NCBI GenBank assembly: GCA_938045565.1
Contig: CALIAZ010000013.1
Span: 1 to 34,636 of the forward strand
DNA length: 34,636 nt
Direction: 5' to 3'
DNA from: an uncultured Atopobium sp.
GTDB lineage: Bacteria > Actinomycetota > Coriobacteriia > Coriobacteriales > Atopobiaceae
Each line of letters begins with the position of its first letter. Position 1 is the first letter of the stretch. A program made the position numbers and the translations under genes. Below are positions 1 to 7,235 of this stretch, piece after piece. Under the pieces are notes generated by a model, which was not told the DNA's origin, did no database searches, and saw only the letters and a program-made list of their open reading frames with translations.

Positions 1-216
1 AATCACTTTATGGATAAAGACGGCAATCTTATTCAGACAGAAATTGAGGATCGCGTCATTAGTACCGATCTAGACAAGCTTCGCCAGCTCAAGAACGTTG
101 TTGGCGTTGCTGGTGGCAAAGATAAAGTTTCGGCAATCAAGGCAGTACTTAACGGCGGCTATCTGAACGTGTTGATTACGGATTCAGACACCGCTGCTGA
201 GCTGCTTCTTTCGTAA
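1..216 (+). CDS. SorC/LsrR-family sugar-binding transcriptional regulator, C-terminal fragment
   Basis: The reading frame is open from the first base, so this is the 3' end of a gene cut by the window edge. The visible 71 residues match the end of the SorC/DeoR-type effector-binding domain, which resembles a phosphosugar isomerase: a DKDGN turn, a DRVIS stretch, then VVGVAGGKDKVSAIKAVLNGG and the final ITDSDTAAELL helix. The last two elements are the phosphosugar-binding part of LsrR/CggR relatives. The stop codon lies 14 bases before lsrK, so the two are almost certainly co-transcribed. By analogy with enteric LsrR it would be a repressor released by phospho-AI-2, but that is inferred from context only. 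The DNA-binding domain is outside the window. Confidence 0.8.
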   Translation, partial: NHFMDKDGNLIQTEIEDRVISTDLDKLRQLKNVVGVAGGKDKVSAIKAVLNGGYLNVLITDSDTAAELLLS

Positions 217-230
217 ACAAGGAGGATCTG

Positions 231-1793
231 ATGAGCAAGTATCTTCTTGCACTAGACGCGGGAACAGGAAGTATTCGCGCCGTTCTCTTTAGTGTTGACG
301 GTGAGCAGGTTGGGGTTGCTCAGCGCGAGTGGGAGCACCACGAGGACCCTCGTTGGCCTGGCAGCATGGACTTTGATTGGGTTGCTGACTGGCAGCTAGC
401 TCTGGACTGCATTAAAGAGGTTCTGGCAAAGACCTCCATTGATCCTAAAGAAATCGCTGGTATTTCCACTACCTGCATGCGTGAGGGCATCCTTCTGTAT
501 GACCAGGACGGCAACGAGATTTGGGCGTGCGCTAACGTTGACGCTCGAAGCGTTGACGAGGTCAAGCAGCTTATTGATATGGACCCAGAGCTTGAGAAGA
601 AAATCTACCAGAAGAGTGGTCAGACCTATGCATTAGGCGCTCTACCTCGTCTTCTTTGGGTTAAGAACAAGATGCCAGAGATCTACAACAAGGCAGCCAA
701 AATTGGCATGTTCAACGACTGGCTTGCTTACAAGCTCACTGGTGTTCTGGCGGTTGAGCCATCAAACGGCAGCACCACCGGCATTATGAGCTTGGAGGAG
801 CGCGCCTGGGATCCAGAGATTGCAAAAGAGTGCGGTCTGCGCGATGACCTGTTTGGCCAGGTTATCGAGTGTGGAGAAGTACTTGGCGCTGTAACTGCAG
901 ACGCTGCAGCTGAGACAGGCCTTGCTGAGGGCACCCCTGTTGTTGTCGGCAGCGGCGATTGCCAGCTGGGCATGATTGGTGTCGGCGCTTGCGAGCCTGG
1001 TCAGGCTGGCGTTTTTGGCGGCAGCTTCTGGCAGTACGAGTTCAACACCGATAAGAGCACTCCAGACCCAGACTATCGCGTGCGTGTAAACTGCCATGCT
1101 ATTCCGCAGATTTGGCAGTACGAGGCACTGGCTTTCAAGCCTGGTTTGGTTATGCGTTGGTATCGCGACGGCTTCTGCCAGGCAGAAAAAGCCGAGGCAA
1201 AAGAGCGTGGCATTGACGTCTACGATGTCATGAACGAGCACGCTGCAGAAATTCCTGCAGGTAGCCATGGTATGCTCTGCTGCTTTAGTGATGTTATGAA
1301 CTACATTCACTGGACTCACGCGAGCCCAACGTTTACCAACTTTGAGCTTGATCCGGAGCGCTTCAACAAGTACACCTTCTATCGCGCCATTTTGGAGAAC
1401 ACCGCCCTTCTCGTCCGTGGCCACATTGACCTGGTCAAAGAGGCTACTGGCAATGAGCCAGACGAGCTCATCTTTGCAGGCGGCGCTTCCAAGAGCCCTC
1501 TGTGGGCACAGATTGTTGCCGACGTTACTGGCAAGAACGTTCGCATTCCAGAGGTCAAAGAGGCAACTGCTCTGGGTGCCGCTATTCTTGCAGGCTACGG
1601 TGTGGGCATCTACCCAAGCATCGCTGAGGGTGCAAAGCGCGTTGTTAAATGGGATAAGACATTCTCCCCCAACCCAGACAACAAGGCTGTTTACGACCAG
1701 CTTTATGTCCAGTGGAAGGATGTTTACAAGAGTCAGCTTGAGCTTGCAGAAGAGGGTAAGGTCAAGAGCATGTGGAGAGCGCCTGGTCTGTAA
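231..1793 (+). CDS. lsrK: Autoinducer-2 kinase LsrK (FGGY carbohydrate kinase)
   Basis: Phosphorylates the linear form of the quorum signal AI-2 (DPD) with ATP in the cytoplasm, trapping it and producing the LsrR inducer. The 520-residue length is close to E. coli LsrK. Landmarks recalled from LsrK are present: LALDAGTGSIRAV at the N-terminus, PGSMDFD, CMREGILLYD, IWACANVDAR, the FGGY catalytic aspartate in GSGDCQLG (Asp243), the sugar-kinase signature FAGGASKSPLWAQI, and an SMWRAPGL C-terminus almost identical to the enteric end. The start has a strong AAGGAGG 5-11 bases upstream. No lsrACDB transporter is visible here, so the AI-2 import route is unknown. Other FGGY kinases such as xylulokinase lack the IWACANVDAR block, so the call is firm. 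Confidence 0.92.
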   Translation: MSKYLLALDAGTGSIRAVLFSVDGEQVGVAQREWEHHEDPRWPGSMDFDWVADWQLALDCIKEVLAKTSIDPKEIAGISTTCMREGILLYDQDGNEIWACANVDARSVDEVKQLIDMDPELEKKIYQKSGQTYALGALPRLLWVKNKMPEIYNKAAKIGMFNDWLAYKLTGVLAVEPSNGSTTGIMSLEERAWDPEIAKECGLRDDLFGQVIECGEVLGAVTADAAAETGLAEGTPVVVGSGDCQLGMIGVGACEPGQAGVFGGSFWQYEFNTDKSTPDPDYRVRVNCHAIPQIWQYEALAFKPGLVMRWYRDGFCQAEKAEAKERGIDVYDVMNEHAAEIPAGSHGMLCCFSDVMNYIHWTHASPTFTNFELDPERFNKYTFYRAILENTALLVRGHIDLVKEATGNEPDELIFAGGASKSPLWAQIVADVTGKNVRIPEVKEATALGAAILAGYGVGIYPSIAEGAKRVVKWDKTFSPNPDNKAVYDQLYVQWKDVYKSQLELAEEGKVKSMWRAPGL

Positions 1794-1926
1794 GCACCGG
1801 GACTCCGCCGCGCCGCGGAGAGCGGCACACGCGGCAGGTCGCTGCGACACACCGCACGAAACCGCCGCAAGGCACGCAAGAAGAACGTTTGGTCGCATTA
1901 CAAGTTGCGCCTGAAAGGAAAGCAAG
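1794..1926. repeat. GC-rich lsrK-cupin spacer with hairpin and dispersed repeat words
   Basis: A 133-base GC-rich spacer. CTCCGC...GCGGAG (1803-1820) can fold as a short hairpin without a T-run. GCGGCAGGTC (1831-1840) and GCCGCAAGGCACGC (1864-1877) both recur exactly in the spacer after the glycerol dehydrogenase gene (29621-29630 and 29603-29616), in swapped order. That suggests a dispersed intergenic repeat family. The ribosome site GAAAGGAAAG for the cupin sits at its end. Confidence 0.45.
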
Positions 1927-2277
1927 ATGTTTATTGTCAACGAGAACGATTTTGAGTATAGGTGCGGAGATCACGGCCCTAAGTACCTGATGAAGGGTCC
2001 TCGCATGAACTACGCCATGGTCCAGTTCCAGCCAGGGCAGGATTTCCAGGCACACTACCACAACATCATGGAGGAGAACTTCCACATCCTCCAGGGCAAG
2101 GTTGACATTGTGGTTGACGGCGAAGTTCACACCCTCTCGGCTGGTGACTTCATCCACATTGAGCCCGGCGAGGTCCACTACGTCAACAACCCTTACGACG
2201 AGCCAATCGTCATGGTCTCAACTCTTGCTCCTTTCCAGGAGGTCGACAAGGTTGAGGTAGAGAACCCTACCTACTAA
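1927..2277 (+). CDS. Small single-domain cupin protein, probably acting with LsrK
   Basis: A 116-residue one-domain cupin. Motif 1 is complete, G-x5-H-x-H-x4-E-x6-G (GQDFQAHYHNIMEENFHILQG), giving the two His and one Glu that bind a metal. Motif 2 is GDFIHIEPGEVHYVNN with the third His. It follows lsrK in the same direction and is preceded by a clear ribosome site. Enteric lsr operons carry LsrG and LsrF to degrade phospho-AI-2, and neither is visible here. A metal-dependent isomerase or oxygenase acting on phospho-AI-2 is therefore a reasonable but untested guess. It could equally be a sugar isomerase or a sensor. The strong terminator at 2359 closes the unit. Confidence 0.8.
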   Translation: MFIVNENDFEYRCGDHGPKYLMKGPRMNYAMVQFQPGQDFQAHYHNIMEENFHILQGKVDIVVDGEVHTLSAGDFIHIEPGEVHYVNNPYDEPIVMVSTLAPFQEVDKVEVENPTY

Positions 2278-2358
2278 GATCAACATCTGGCGAGAAAACC
2301 AGCACTTGACGAGAAGATCGTTCAAGCGCAGCGTTCTTCTCACCAGGGCAAACACGAT

Positions 2359-2388
2359 GAGGGCTGCCTGGCGGTGGCCCTCTTTTTT
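2359..2388 (+). terminator. Rho-independent terminator of the lsrK-cupin operon
   Basis: GAGGGC and GCCCTC arms around a short loop are followed by TTTTTT. Just upstream (2286-2345) lies what looks like a decayed earlier dyad, CTGGCGAGAA...TTCTCACCAG, built from the GGCGAGAA word described in the findings. Confidence 0.85.
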
Positions 2389-2436
2389 GGACAGCACGAT
2401 ATCAGACCACAATTAGATAACACAGCCCATATGTTT

Positions 2437-3291
2437 TTAACACCAACAAATAGGATGTTTTGTTCCTATAGATGCTACAAGGAGGTTTCTAATTTTATTT
2501 AGCCTCCAAAAATGACCGGTTTCTTTGAAGTCTAAAGTTGCCTTTTGAATAGAAAAGTTTCTTAAAACAGAATTGTCTAATTCACTGTCAATTGGACCTG
2601 GTAAAGACATATTAAAGTTTGATGCATAGTTATTTGGATCATCACAAAAAACAATTACCTTCTGCGTTTGTTTGTAATCATCAGCTGGAGCCTGACAAAA
2701 ATGGTCAACATAAAAAGGTTGTGGAAGCTCATGTAGATAGAAATACATTTTGTCTTCTACAAATCCATAATCAATATAACCGTCTCTATACATACAAAAA
2801 TCATCATCAATCGCACAAGAAGAAATAACTTTATGCGTTTCCTCATCAATGAGTTGATATCCCTGAATCTTTGAATGCTCTTCTATAAATCTATCAAGTT
2901 CATCAAGGGTAGGCTGTGCTTTTTCAACAGGATAGAGACCATCATTGCTATCAGGAAGCATATTATTTAATAATGGATACTTTAACTCACCCTCATCTGA
3001 GCTTAAAACGGCGCCAATACATAATAAGCCGCAAAAATTACCAATATTTTCAGAACAAATTTCTCCATACTTATGCTCACAGGCACTATCCATCCAATCG
3101 CGAAAATCACACTCTAGATCTCCATAGCGTTCCCAAAACAACTTAGAGCCAAGCTCTTTACGCTTTTGATCTAAAAACTTTGAACAAATATGATCTTCAT
3201 CATCAATGTAAAGATCTTCCAAGGGTATTGGACCGGGTTTAAGTTTTCCCTCTTCAAAACACCTGCAACGAACAAATGCATCAAGACCCAT
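2437..3291 (-). CDS. Unknown protein, AT-rich orphan gene
   Basis: 284 residues from the ATG at 3291, chosen because AAAGGAG stands six bases upstream; a longer frame to 3333 has no such site. The protein is acidic and rich in Cys and aromatic residues. It begins MGLDAFVRCRCFEEGKLKPG, a form I associate loosely with uncharacterised proteins, some of them immunity-like, but I cannot assign a family. There is no signal peptide or membrane segment. Its DNA is visibly more AT-rich than neighbouring genes and uses codons such as TTT, ATA and AAA freely, which suggests acquisition. It stands alone, with a possible insertion-sequence remnant upstream and no toxin gene nearby. Confidence 0.7.
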   Translation of the reverse strand: MGLDAFVRCRCFEEGKLKPGPIPLEDLYIDDEDHICSKFLDQKRKELGSKLFWERYGDLECDFRDWMDSACEHKYGEICSENIGNFCGLLCIGAVLSSDEGELKYPLLNNMLPDSNDGLYPVEKAQPTLDELDRFIEEHSKIQGYQLIDEETHKVISSCAIDDDFCMYRDGYIDYGFVEDKMYFYLHELPQPFYVDHFCQAPADDYKQTQKVIVFCDDPNNYASNFNMSLPGPIDSELDNSVLRNFSIQKATLDFKETGHFWRLNKIRNLLVASIGTKHPICWC

Positions 3292-3341
3292 TACAACTCC
3301 TTTCTCTGTTGCAACAAATCTAGATGCTTCCAAAATTTCAC

Positions 3342-3425
3342 GTGTCCAACAAAGTGGACACTAAGACTATTGCCACTCCGAGGGACTCATCTAATTCGCC
3401 CAATCAAAAAGAAAATCGTTTATAG
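3342..3425 (-). mobile_element. Possible degenerate 3' end of an IS3-type insertion sequence
   Basis: GTGTCCA-ACAAAG-TGGACAC (3342-3361) is a perfect 7-bp inverted repeat of the kind seen at IS3-family tips. Read on the minus strand, the DNA before it encodes MSPSEWQ and then a stop, resembling the MSPxEYR-type end of IS3 integrases. No other transposase sequence survives, so this is a weak call based on about 25 codons. Confidence 0.25.
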
Positions 3426-3545
3426 TGGCCTTCTTTTACGCTGATTTTAGGTCAGGTAAGCAGCATTTCTATTAATCTGTTGTCTTTATGCTTAGAGATA
3501 TGTGCGGATGCAGAAATGACAATGTGATAGCAGAGCGAGTAGCCA

Positions 3546-3578
3546 CAAAAAATGCCGCCGGGAACCCGACGGCATTTT
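3546..3578 (-). terminator. Terminator of dps
   Basis: On the minus strand AATGCCGTCGGG and CCCGGCGGCATT pair around a short loop (one G-T pair), followed by TTTTTT. Confidence 0.85.
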
Positions 3579-3648
3579 CAGTTCATATGGGAAAGAAAGA
3601 AACACAAGGTTTAGCCAACCGTTTGAGCCAGCTGAGTATTTGCCAAAC

Positions 3649-4080
3649 TTACTTGTTGGACTGCTTAATCATCCAAATGGTCTTGGAGAGAAGAGCAATG
3701 TGCTCGTCCATTGCTGCGGAAACAAGGAAGTTGTCCTCAGCGTCTGCGTCCTTCTTGATCTCTGCTACGAATGCACAGATTGCCTCGTAGTCAGCAAGAA
3801 TAGCCTGGTAAATCTCCTGTGGATTCTTGAAGCCCTCTGCTGCCTCGGAAAGAGTTGCGTTTTTGAGGAAGGAATCCATGGAGCCCAGTGGAGAGCCGTC
3901 GTTCATCAGAATGAGCTCGGCAACCTCGTCAAGCTGGTCATACATTGCACCGTAAACCTCGTCGAGGTCAGTGTGGACGTTATAGAATGAAGGGCCACTG
4001 ACGTACCAATGGAAGTTGTGAATCTTGTGAGCCTCAACAGCGTAGTTGGCGAGAAGAACATTGAGCTTATCGTTTAGCAT
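3649..4080 (-). CDS. dps: Dps-family mini-ferritin (DNA protection during starvation)
   Basis: 143 residues, all-helical ferritin fold forming a dodecamer that oxidises and stores iron with peroxide, protecting DNA. The inter-subunit ferroxidase ligands are visible: AHKIHNFHWYVSGPSFYNVH carries the His pair, and DLDEVYGAMYDQLDEVAELIL carries the Asp-x3-Glu ligands. PLGSMDSFL follows as in other Dps proteins. There is no Lys-rich N-terminal tail, so non-specific DNA binding by the tail is unlikely. The start has AGAAAGG eight bases upstream. It is a single-gene unit with its own terminator and an upstream inverted repeat that may be an operator. In an anaerobe it would serve oxygen and peroxide defence together with FprA at 27-28 kb. 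Confidence 0.92.
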   Translation of the reverse strand: MLNDKLNVLLANYAVEAHKIHNFHWYVSGPSFYNVHTDLDEVYGAMYDQLDEVAELILMNDGSPLGSMDSFLKNATLSEAAEGFKNPQEIYQAILADYEAICAFVAEIKKDADAEDNFLVSAAMDEHIALLSKTIWMIKQSNK

Positions 4081-4101
4081 AGTTAAAACCTTTCTATCTG
4101 G

Positions 4102-4118
4102 TTCCTACTAAATAGGAA
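4102..4118 (-). promoter_or_regulatory. Candidate dps operator: TTCCTA-N5-TAGGAA
   Basis: A perfect 6-bp inverted repeat with five-base centre, 22-38 bases upstream of the dps start in an AT-rich promoter region. Dps genes are commonly under PerR, Fur or DtxR-type control, but this sequence does not match a PerR or Fur box that I recall, so the binding protein is unknown. Confidence 0.4.
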
Positions 4119-4366
4119 TGATTACTATTTAATACCTATATTCCCCTCTTTGGATGGGATATACAAACTTTTTAAAATTTTTTTTGAGTTGCAATGTTTA
4201 AAGTCGCAACCCCAAAATAACCTGCATGATTTTTGCTATTGCAGTCGACCTGCACTCGTCTTTTTGACAAAACGGTTAAATCACACGGGTTTCTCGCCAA
4301 AGGGTTATGGAAAGAAGGCAAAATCAGCGCAATCAAATTTTTAGCGTTCTCTTGCAAGGAGACCAC

Positions 4367-5368
4367 ATGACCAAGATTCCCGAGGGATACCGTTCAAGCC
4401 TTTCGCTTTACGATACGCAGAAAGCTATTGAGCAGGTCAAGAACGTGTTTTTGACCAAGCTATGCGCCGCACTGAAGCTGTCGCGCGTCACCGCTCCGCT
4501 TATTGTTGACCCGCTTACCGGTATGAACGACAACCTCAATGGCGTTGAGCATCCGGTTGCCTTTGACCTGCCAAACGTGGGCAAGAATGCCGAGGTTGTT
4601 CAGTCCCTCGCAAAGTGGAAGCGCTATGCACTCTGGCGCTACAACTTTGCCGTCGGCCGCGGCTTGGTCTGCGACATGAACGCTATTCGTCGCGATGAAC
4701 AGCCCGATAACCTGCACTCCATTTACGTGGACCAGTGGGACTGGGAGCGTATCATCACGCAGGATGAGCGCAACACCGACACGCTGGAAGACGCCGTCTG
4801 CCGCATTGTCGAGGCAATCTGCGGCACGCTCGACGAGCTCAAGTGGCACTATCCCCAGCTCAACACGCAGCTCAGCCGCGAAGTTACGTTTGTAACCTCT
4901 CAGGAGCTGGAGGACCTCTACCCTACTCAGACGCCTAAACAGCGAGAAGATCTGTTTGTTCGCGAGCATCCAACCACGTTTATTGTGGGTATTGGCGGCG
5001 CTCTGAACTCCGGCCAACCTCACGACTTTAGATCCCCCGACTACGACGACTGGTCGCTCAACGGCGACCTGCTATTCTGGGACGAAACCTTGGACTGTGC
5101 GATTGAGATCAGCAGTATGGGCATACGCGTTGACGCCGAAGCGCTTAAGTCGCAGCTGGCAATTGCTGGATGCGAGGACCGCCTTGAGCTGCCGTTCCAC
5201 AAGATGCTCATTGACGGTGAGCTACCGTTTACCATTGGTGGCGGCATCGGTCAGAGCCGTCTCTGCATGCTGCTGCTAGAAAAAGCGCACGTCGGAGAGG
5301 TGCAAGCATCTATCTGGGACAAGCAGACCGAGGATCGTTGCGCTGAAGCAGGCGTTTCTCTGCTCTAA
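4367..5368 (+). CDS. asnA: Aspartate-ammonia ligase (asparagine synthetase A)
   Basis: Makes asparagine from aspartate, ammonia and ATP through an aspartyl-AMP intermediate; a class II aaRS-like fold. 333 residues from the ATG at 4367, close to E. coli AsnA (330). That start has GCAAGGAG just upstream, while the longer frame from 4307 has none. Typical blocks are PLIVDPLTGMNDNLNGVEHPVAFD, QSLAKWKRYAL, MNAIRRDE, SIYVDQWDWE, ISSMGIRVD and the C-terminal GGGIGQSRLCMLLL (motif 3 of class II synthetases). It uses free ammonia rather than glutamine, which fits an ammonia-rich anaerobic niche. A TTCTCGCC word (4291-4298) lies in its leader. No terminator follows directly. Confidence 0.95.
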   Translation: MTKIPEGYRSSLSLYDTQKAIEQVKNVFLTKLCAALKLSRVTAPLIVDPLTGMNDNLNGVEHPVAFDLPNVGKNAEVVQSLAKWKRYALWRYNFAVGRGLVCDMNAIRRDEQPDNLHSIYVDQWDWERIITQDERNTDTLEDAVCRIVEAICGTLDELKWHYPQLNTQLSREVTFVTSQELEDLYPTQTPKQREDLFVREHPTTFIVGIGGALNSGQPHDFRSPDYDDWSLNGDLLFWDETLDCAIEISSMGIRVDAEALKSQLAIAGCEDRLELPFHKMLIDGELPFTIGGGIGQSRLCMLLLEKAHVGEVQASIWDKQTEDRCAEAGVSLL

Positions 5369-5385
5369 TCTGCGCTCTAATCTGC
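5362..5385 (+). repeat. Perfect 12-bp tandem duplication across the asnA stop codon
   Basis: GCTCTAATCTGC occurs twice back to back (5362-5373, 5374-5385). The first copy contains the stop codon and the second adds another in-frame TAA, so the protein end is unaffected. It looks like a recent slippage duplication. Confidence 0.75.
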
Positions 5386-5460
5386 TGCTTGAAGCACTTG
5401 GCACCGAGCCTCATCACGCAGCCCTCAGCGCGTGCAGCCACCCTCAAAACTAAAAACATT

Positions 5461-5488
5461 TTGGCGTTTCTCCTGTTAACGCTACAAT
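5461..5488 (+). promoter_or_regulatory. Sigma-A-type promoter of the zinc-ribbon gene
   Basis: TTGGCG (5461-5466), 16-base spacer, TACAAT (5483-5488), 58 bases before the ATG at 5547. The 178-base gap after asnA holds no other structure, and this is the best promoter match in it. Confidence 0.6.
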
Positions 5489-5546
5489 AGTAACTTAGTG
5501 TAATTAAAAGCCACTGAGTCTAACTGGCGATTTAAGGAGCGACTCT

Positions 5547-7085
5547 ATGAATTGCCCCAACTGCGGAGCTGAAATTGGCAAGCACGCAAAGTTCTGTTCC
5601 AACTGCGGACAGAAGCTTTCGGACACCGCTGACGTTGCAGACGTCGAGAAACCCGATGCGCTCGCTGAGTCCACAGAACCTGCACCAGAAACCGCACCCG
5701 ACAACTCCCTCGCAGCCACTGAGGTTATTGCACCAGCAGAGGCTAACGATCCAGTTGATACCGCAACTGATTCAGACGCAACTGACCCAGACGCAACCGT
5801 CCTCGCAGAGCATTCACTCGACGACGAAGACGCAGCCGCTGCAGAAACCTCACTCCTAGAGGCTACGACTGACGACTCCTACATCTCCACAGATGAGGCG
5901 CCTACCACCGTCGCCGGCGCTGGCGCCGATTACGCCGCTGAAATCGATCCTACCACTGTCGTTGACCCGGACGCCGTCGCAGACGCCGAGGAACCCACAA
6001 CCTTCATCAACGACCCTGACCGCATCAACGTCTTTACCACCGATGATATCGATTCAACTGCGATTTCGCACTTTGATCCTTCGCAGTTCACCGTCGTTTC
6101 AAGCGGACCTAGTTCCGTTGAGCGCAAGCAAGCCAAGGACGGCTCGGACACACTCCGTAAAGTTGCATTTGGCCTGCTTGCGGCCGTTCTGGTTGTAGGC
6201 GCGCTGGCCGTCGCTTGGGTTTTTCAGTCCCACCAAGACGATGCAGCCAAGCGTAGCGCAGTTCAGCAGCGTATTGCCAGCTATCAAGAGAAGATTGAAA
6301 GCGTTGACGTCAATCCTTCCAGCGATAGCAGCCGCGTTGAACTTCTCAACCAGTACGAGAAGCTCGATCAAATTGAAGAGCAAATCACTGGTGACCAGAA
6401 AAATGGCCAGTTCCGCCTTCCTAACGGCACCGATGACTCAGGCGTCAACATCCTGAACAGCTCAATCTTAGATGGACAGAAGAGAATCCGCGAATGGTTT
6501 GAAGCCGACTACAAGCGCAGATTACTTGCAAATAGTTTCAATGACACAGACACTGCAAACACCATGGACCAAAAATCCGTCGCAAATAAACTTGTTGAGC
6601 TGCAGGCTCTTCTCGGCGACATAGAGCACGAGAAGGAAATCTGGGACAATGATACTGGTGCCAATTCAACGTATGACTCGTATCACTCTCGCGTTTCCGA
6701 CCAGATAAAGAAGGGTGAAAGCCTTAAATCTGGAGTTACCGAGAAGAACAAAAAAGAGCAAGAGCAGAAGGATAAAGACAAGAAGTCCGAGGAAGACCGC
6801 AAGAAAGCTCAAAAGTGGGTTGGCACCTACAGCGGTACCGGCACTGACGGCAAGCCAATGGAGGTTGTCATCCAGAAGGACGGCACAGTTCTCTGGCGCA
6901 TTGGCGGTCAACCTGAGGTCCGCGGCACTTGGACTGGAGACGAGAATAAGCTTGAGCTTAGCTTCAATGGCCAGGTCAGCGGCAGAAGCGAACCCTTCAC
7001 CCTCTCCTCCACCAACGGCGGCAAAACCGTCACTATCAGCTCTCAGAGCAGCACCTGGAACACTGACACACTTTCTAGAAAGTAA
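5547..7085 (+). CDS. Zinc-ribbon, single-pass membrane protein with coiled-coil ectodomain
   Basis: 512 residues. It opens with a zinc ribbon, CPNC...CSNC (Cys3, Cys6, Cys17, Cys20). A long acidic Ala/Asp/Thr/Glu-rich linker (about 35-190) follows, then one membrane segment (about 205-228, FGLLAAVLVVGALAVAWVF). Next comes a charged helical region (about 235-420, with a KKEQEQKDKDKKSEEDRKKAQ run), and a C-terminal beta domain of about 90 residues (WVGTYSGTGTDGKPMEVVI...GTWTGDENKLELSF). That end looks like a lipocalin- or YcdB-like sandwich of unknown role. Topology would place the ribbon and acidic linker inside and the coiled coil and sandwich outside. AAGGAG precedes the start. Such zinc-ribbon membrane proteins are common in Gram-positive bacteria and mostly uncharacterised. 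No function is assigned. Confidence 0.75.
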   Translation: MNCPNCGAEIGKHAKFCSNCGQKLSDTADVADVEKPDALAESTEPAPETAPDNSLAATEVIAPAEANDPVDTATDSDATDPDATVLAEHSLDDEDAAAAETSLLEATTDDSYISTDEAPTTVAGAGADYAAEIDPTTVVDPDAVADAEEPTTFINDPDRINVFTTDDIDSTAISHFDPSQFTVVSSGPSSVERKQAKDGSDTLRKVAFGLLAAVLVVGALAVAWVFQSHQDDAAKRSAVQQRIASYQEKIESVDVNPSSDSSRVELLNQYEKLDQIEEQITGDQKNGQFRLPNGTDDSGVNILNSSILDGQKRIREWFEADYKRRLLANSFNDTDTANTMDQKSVANKLVELQALLGDIEHEKEIWDNDTGANSTYDSYHSRVSDQIKKGESLKSGVTEKNKKEQEQKDKDKKSEEDRKKAQKWVGTYSGTGTDGKPMEVVIQKDGTVLWRIGGQPEVRGTWTGDENKLELSFNGQVSGRSEPFTLSSTNGGKTVTISSQSSTWNTDTLSRK

Positions 7086-7132
7086 CGCTTGCTAGAACCA
7101 GCTAGAAAGTCGCACATCGCAAGACACAAAAT

Positions 7133-7164
7133 AAGGCGAGAAAATCGATCGATTTTCTCGCCTT
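7133..7164. terminator. Bidirectional terminator built from a GGCGAGAA/TTCTCGCC pair
   Basis: A perfect 16-bp dyad, AAGGCGAGAAAATCGA paired with its complement, lies between the convergent zinc-ribbon and ROK kinase genes. The two arms are head-to-head copies of the over-represented word (7135-7142, 7155-7162). Confidence 0.8.
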
Positions 7165-7235
7165 GTTATTTGTAATAGGAGCGTTACTCTACGCAGCTGA
7201 CACTCTACGTGCCAAGCACTCTTCGTGTCGGCCGC

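Larger units (their letters stand above)
3292..3648. other. Gene-free stretch between the orphan gene and dps
   Basis: No supportable gene here. It holds the ribosome site of the orphan gene, an inverted repeat with possible IS remnant (3342-3425), an AT-rich filler, and the dps terminator (3546-3578). Confidence 0.6.

Noticed and set aside
762..1940. 392-codon minus-strand frame opposite lsrK
   Set aside because: Antisense shadow of a clearly coding gene; no ribosome site, no domain, and it crosses the GC-rich spacer.
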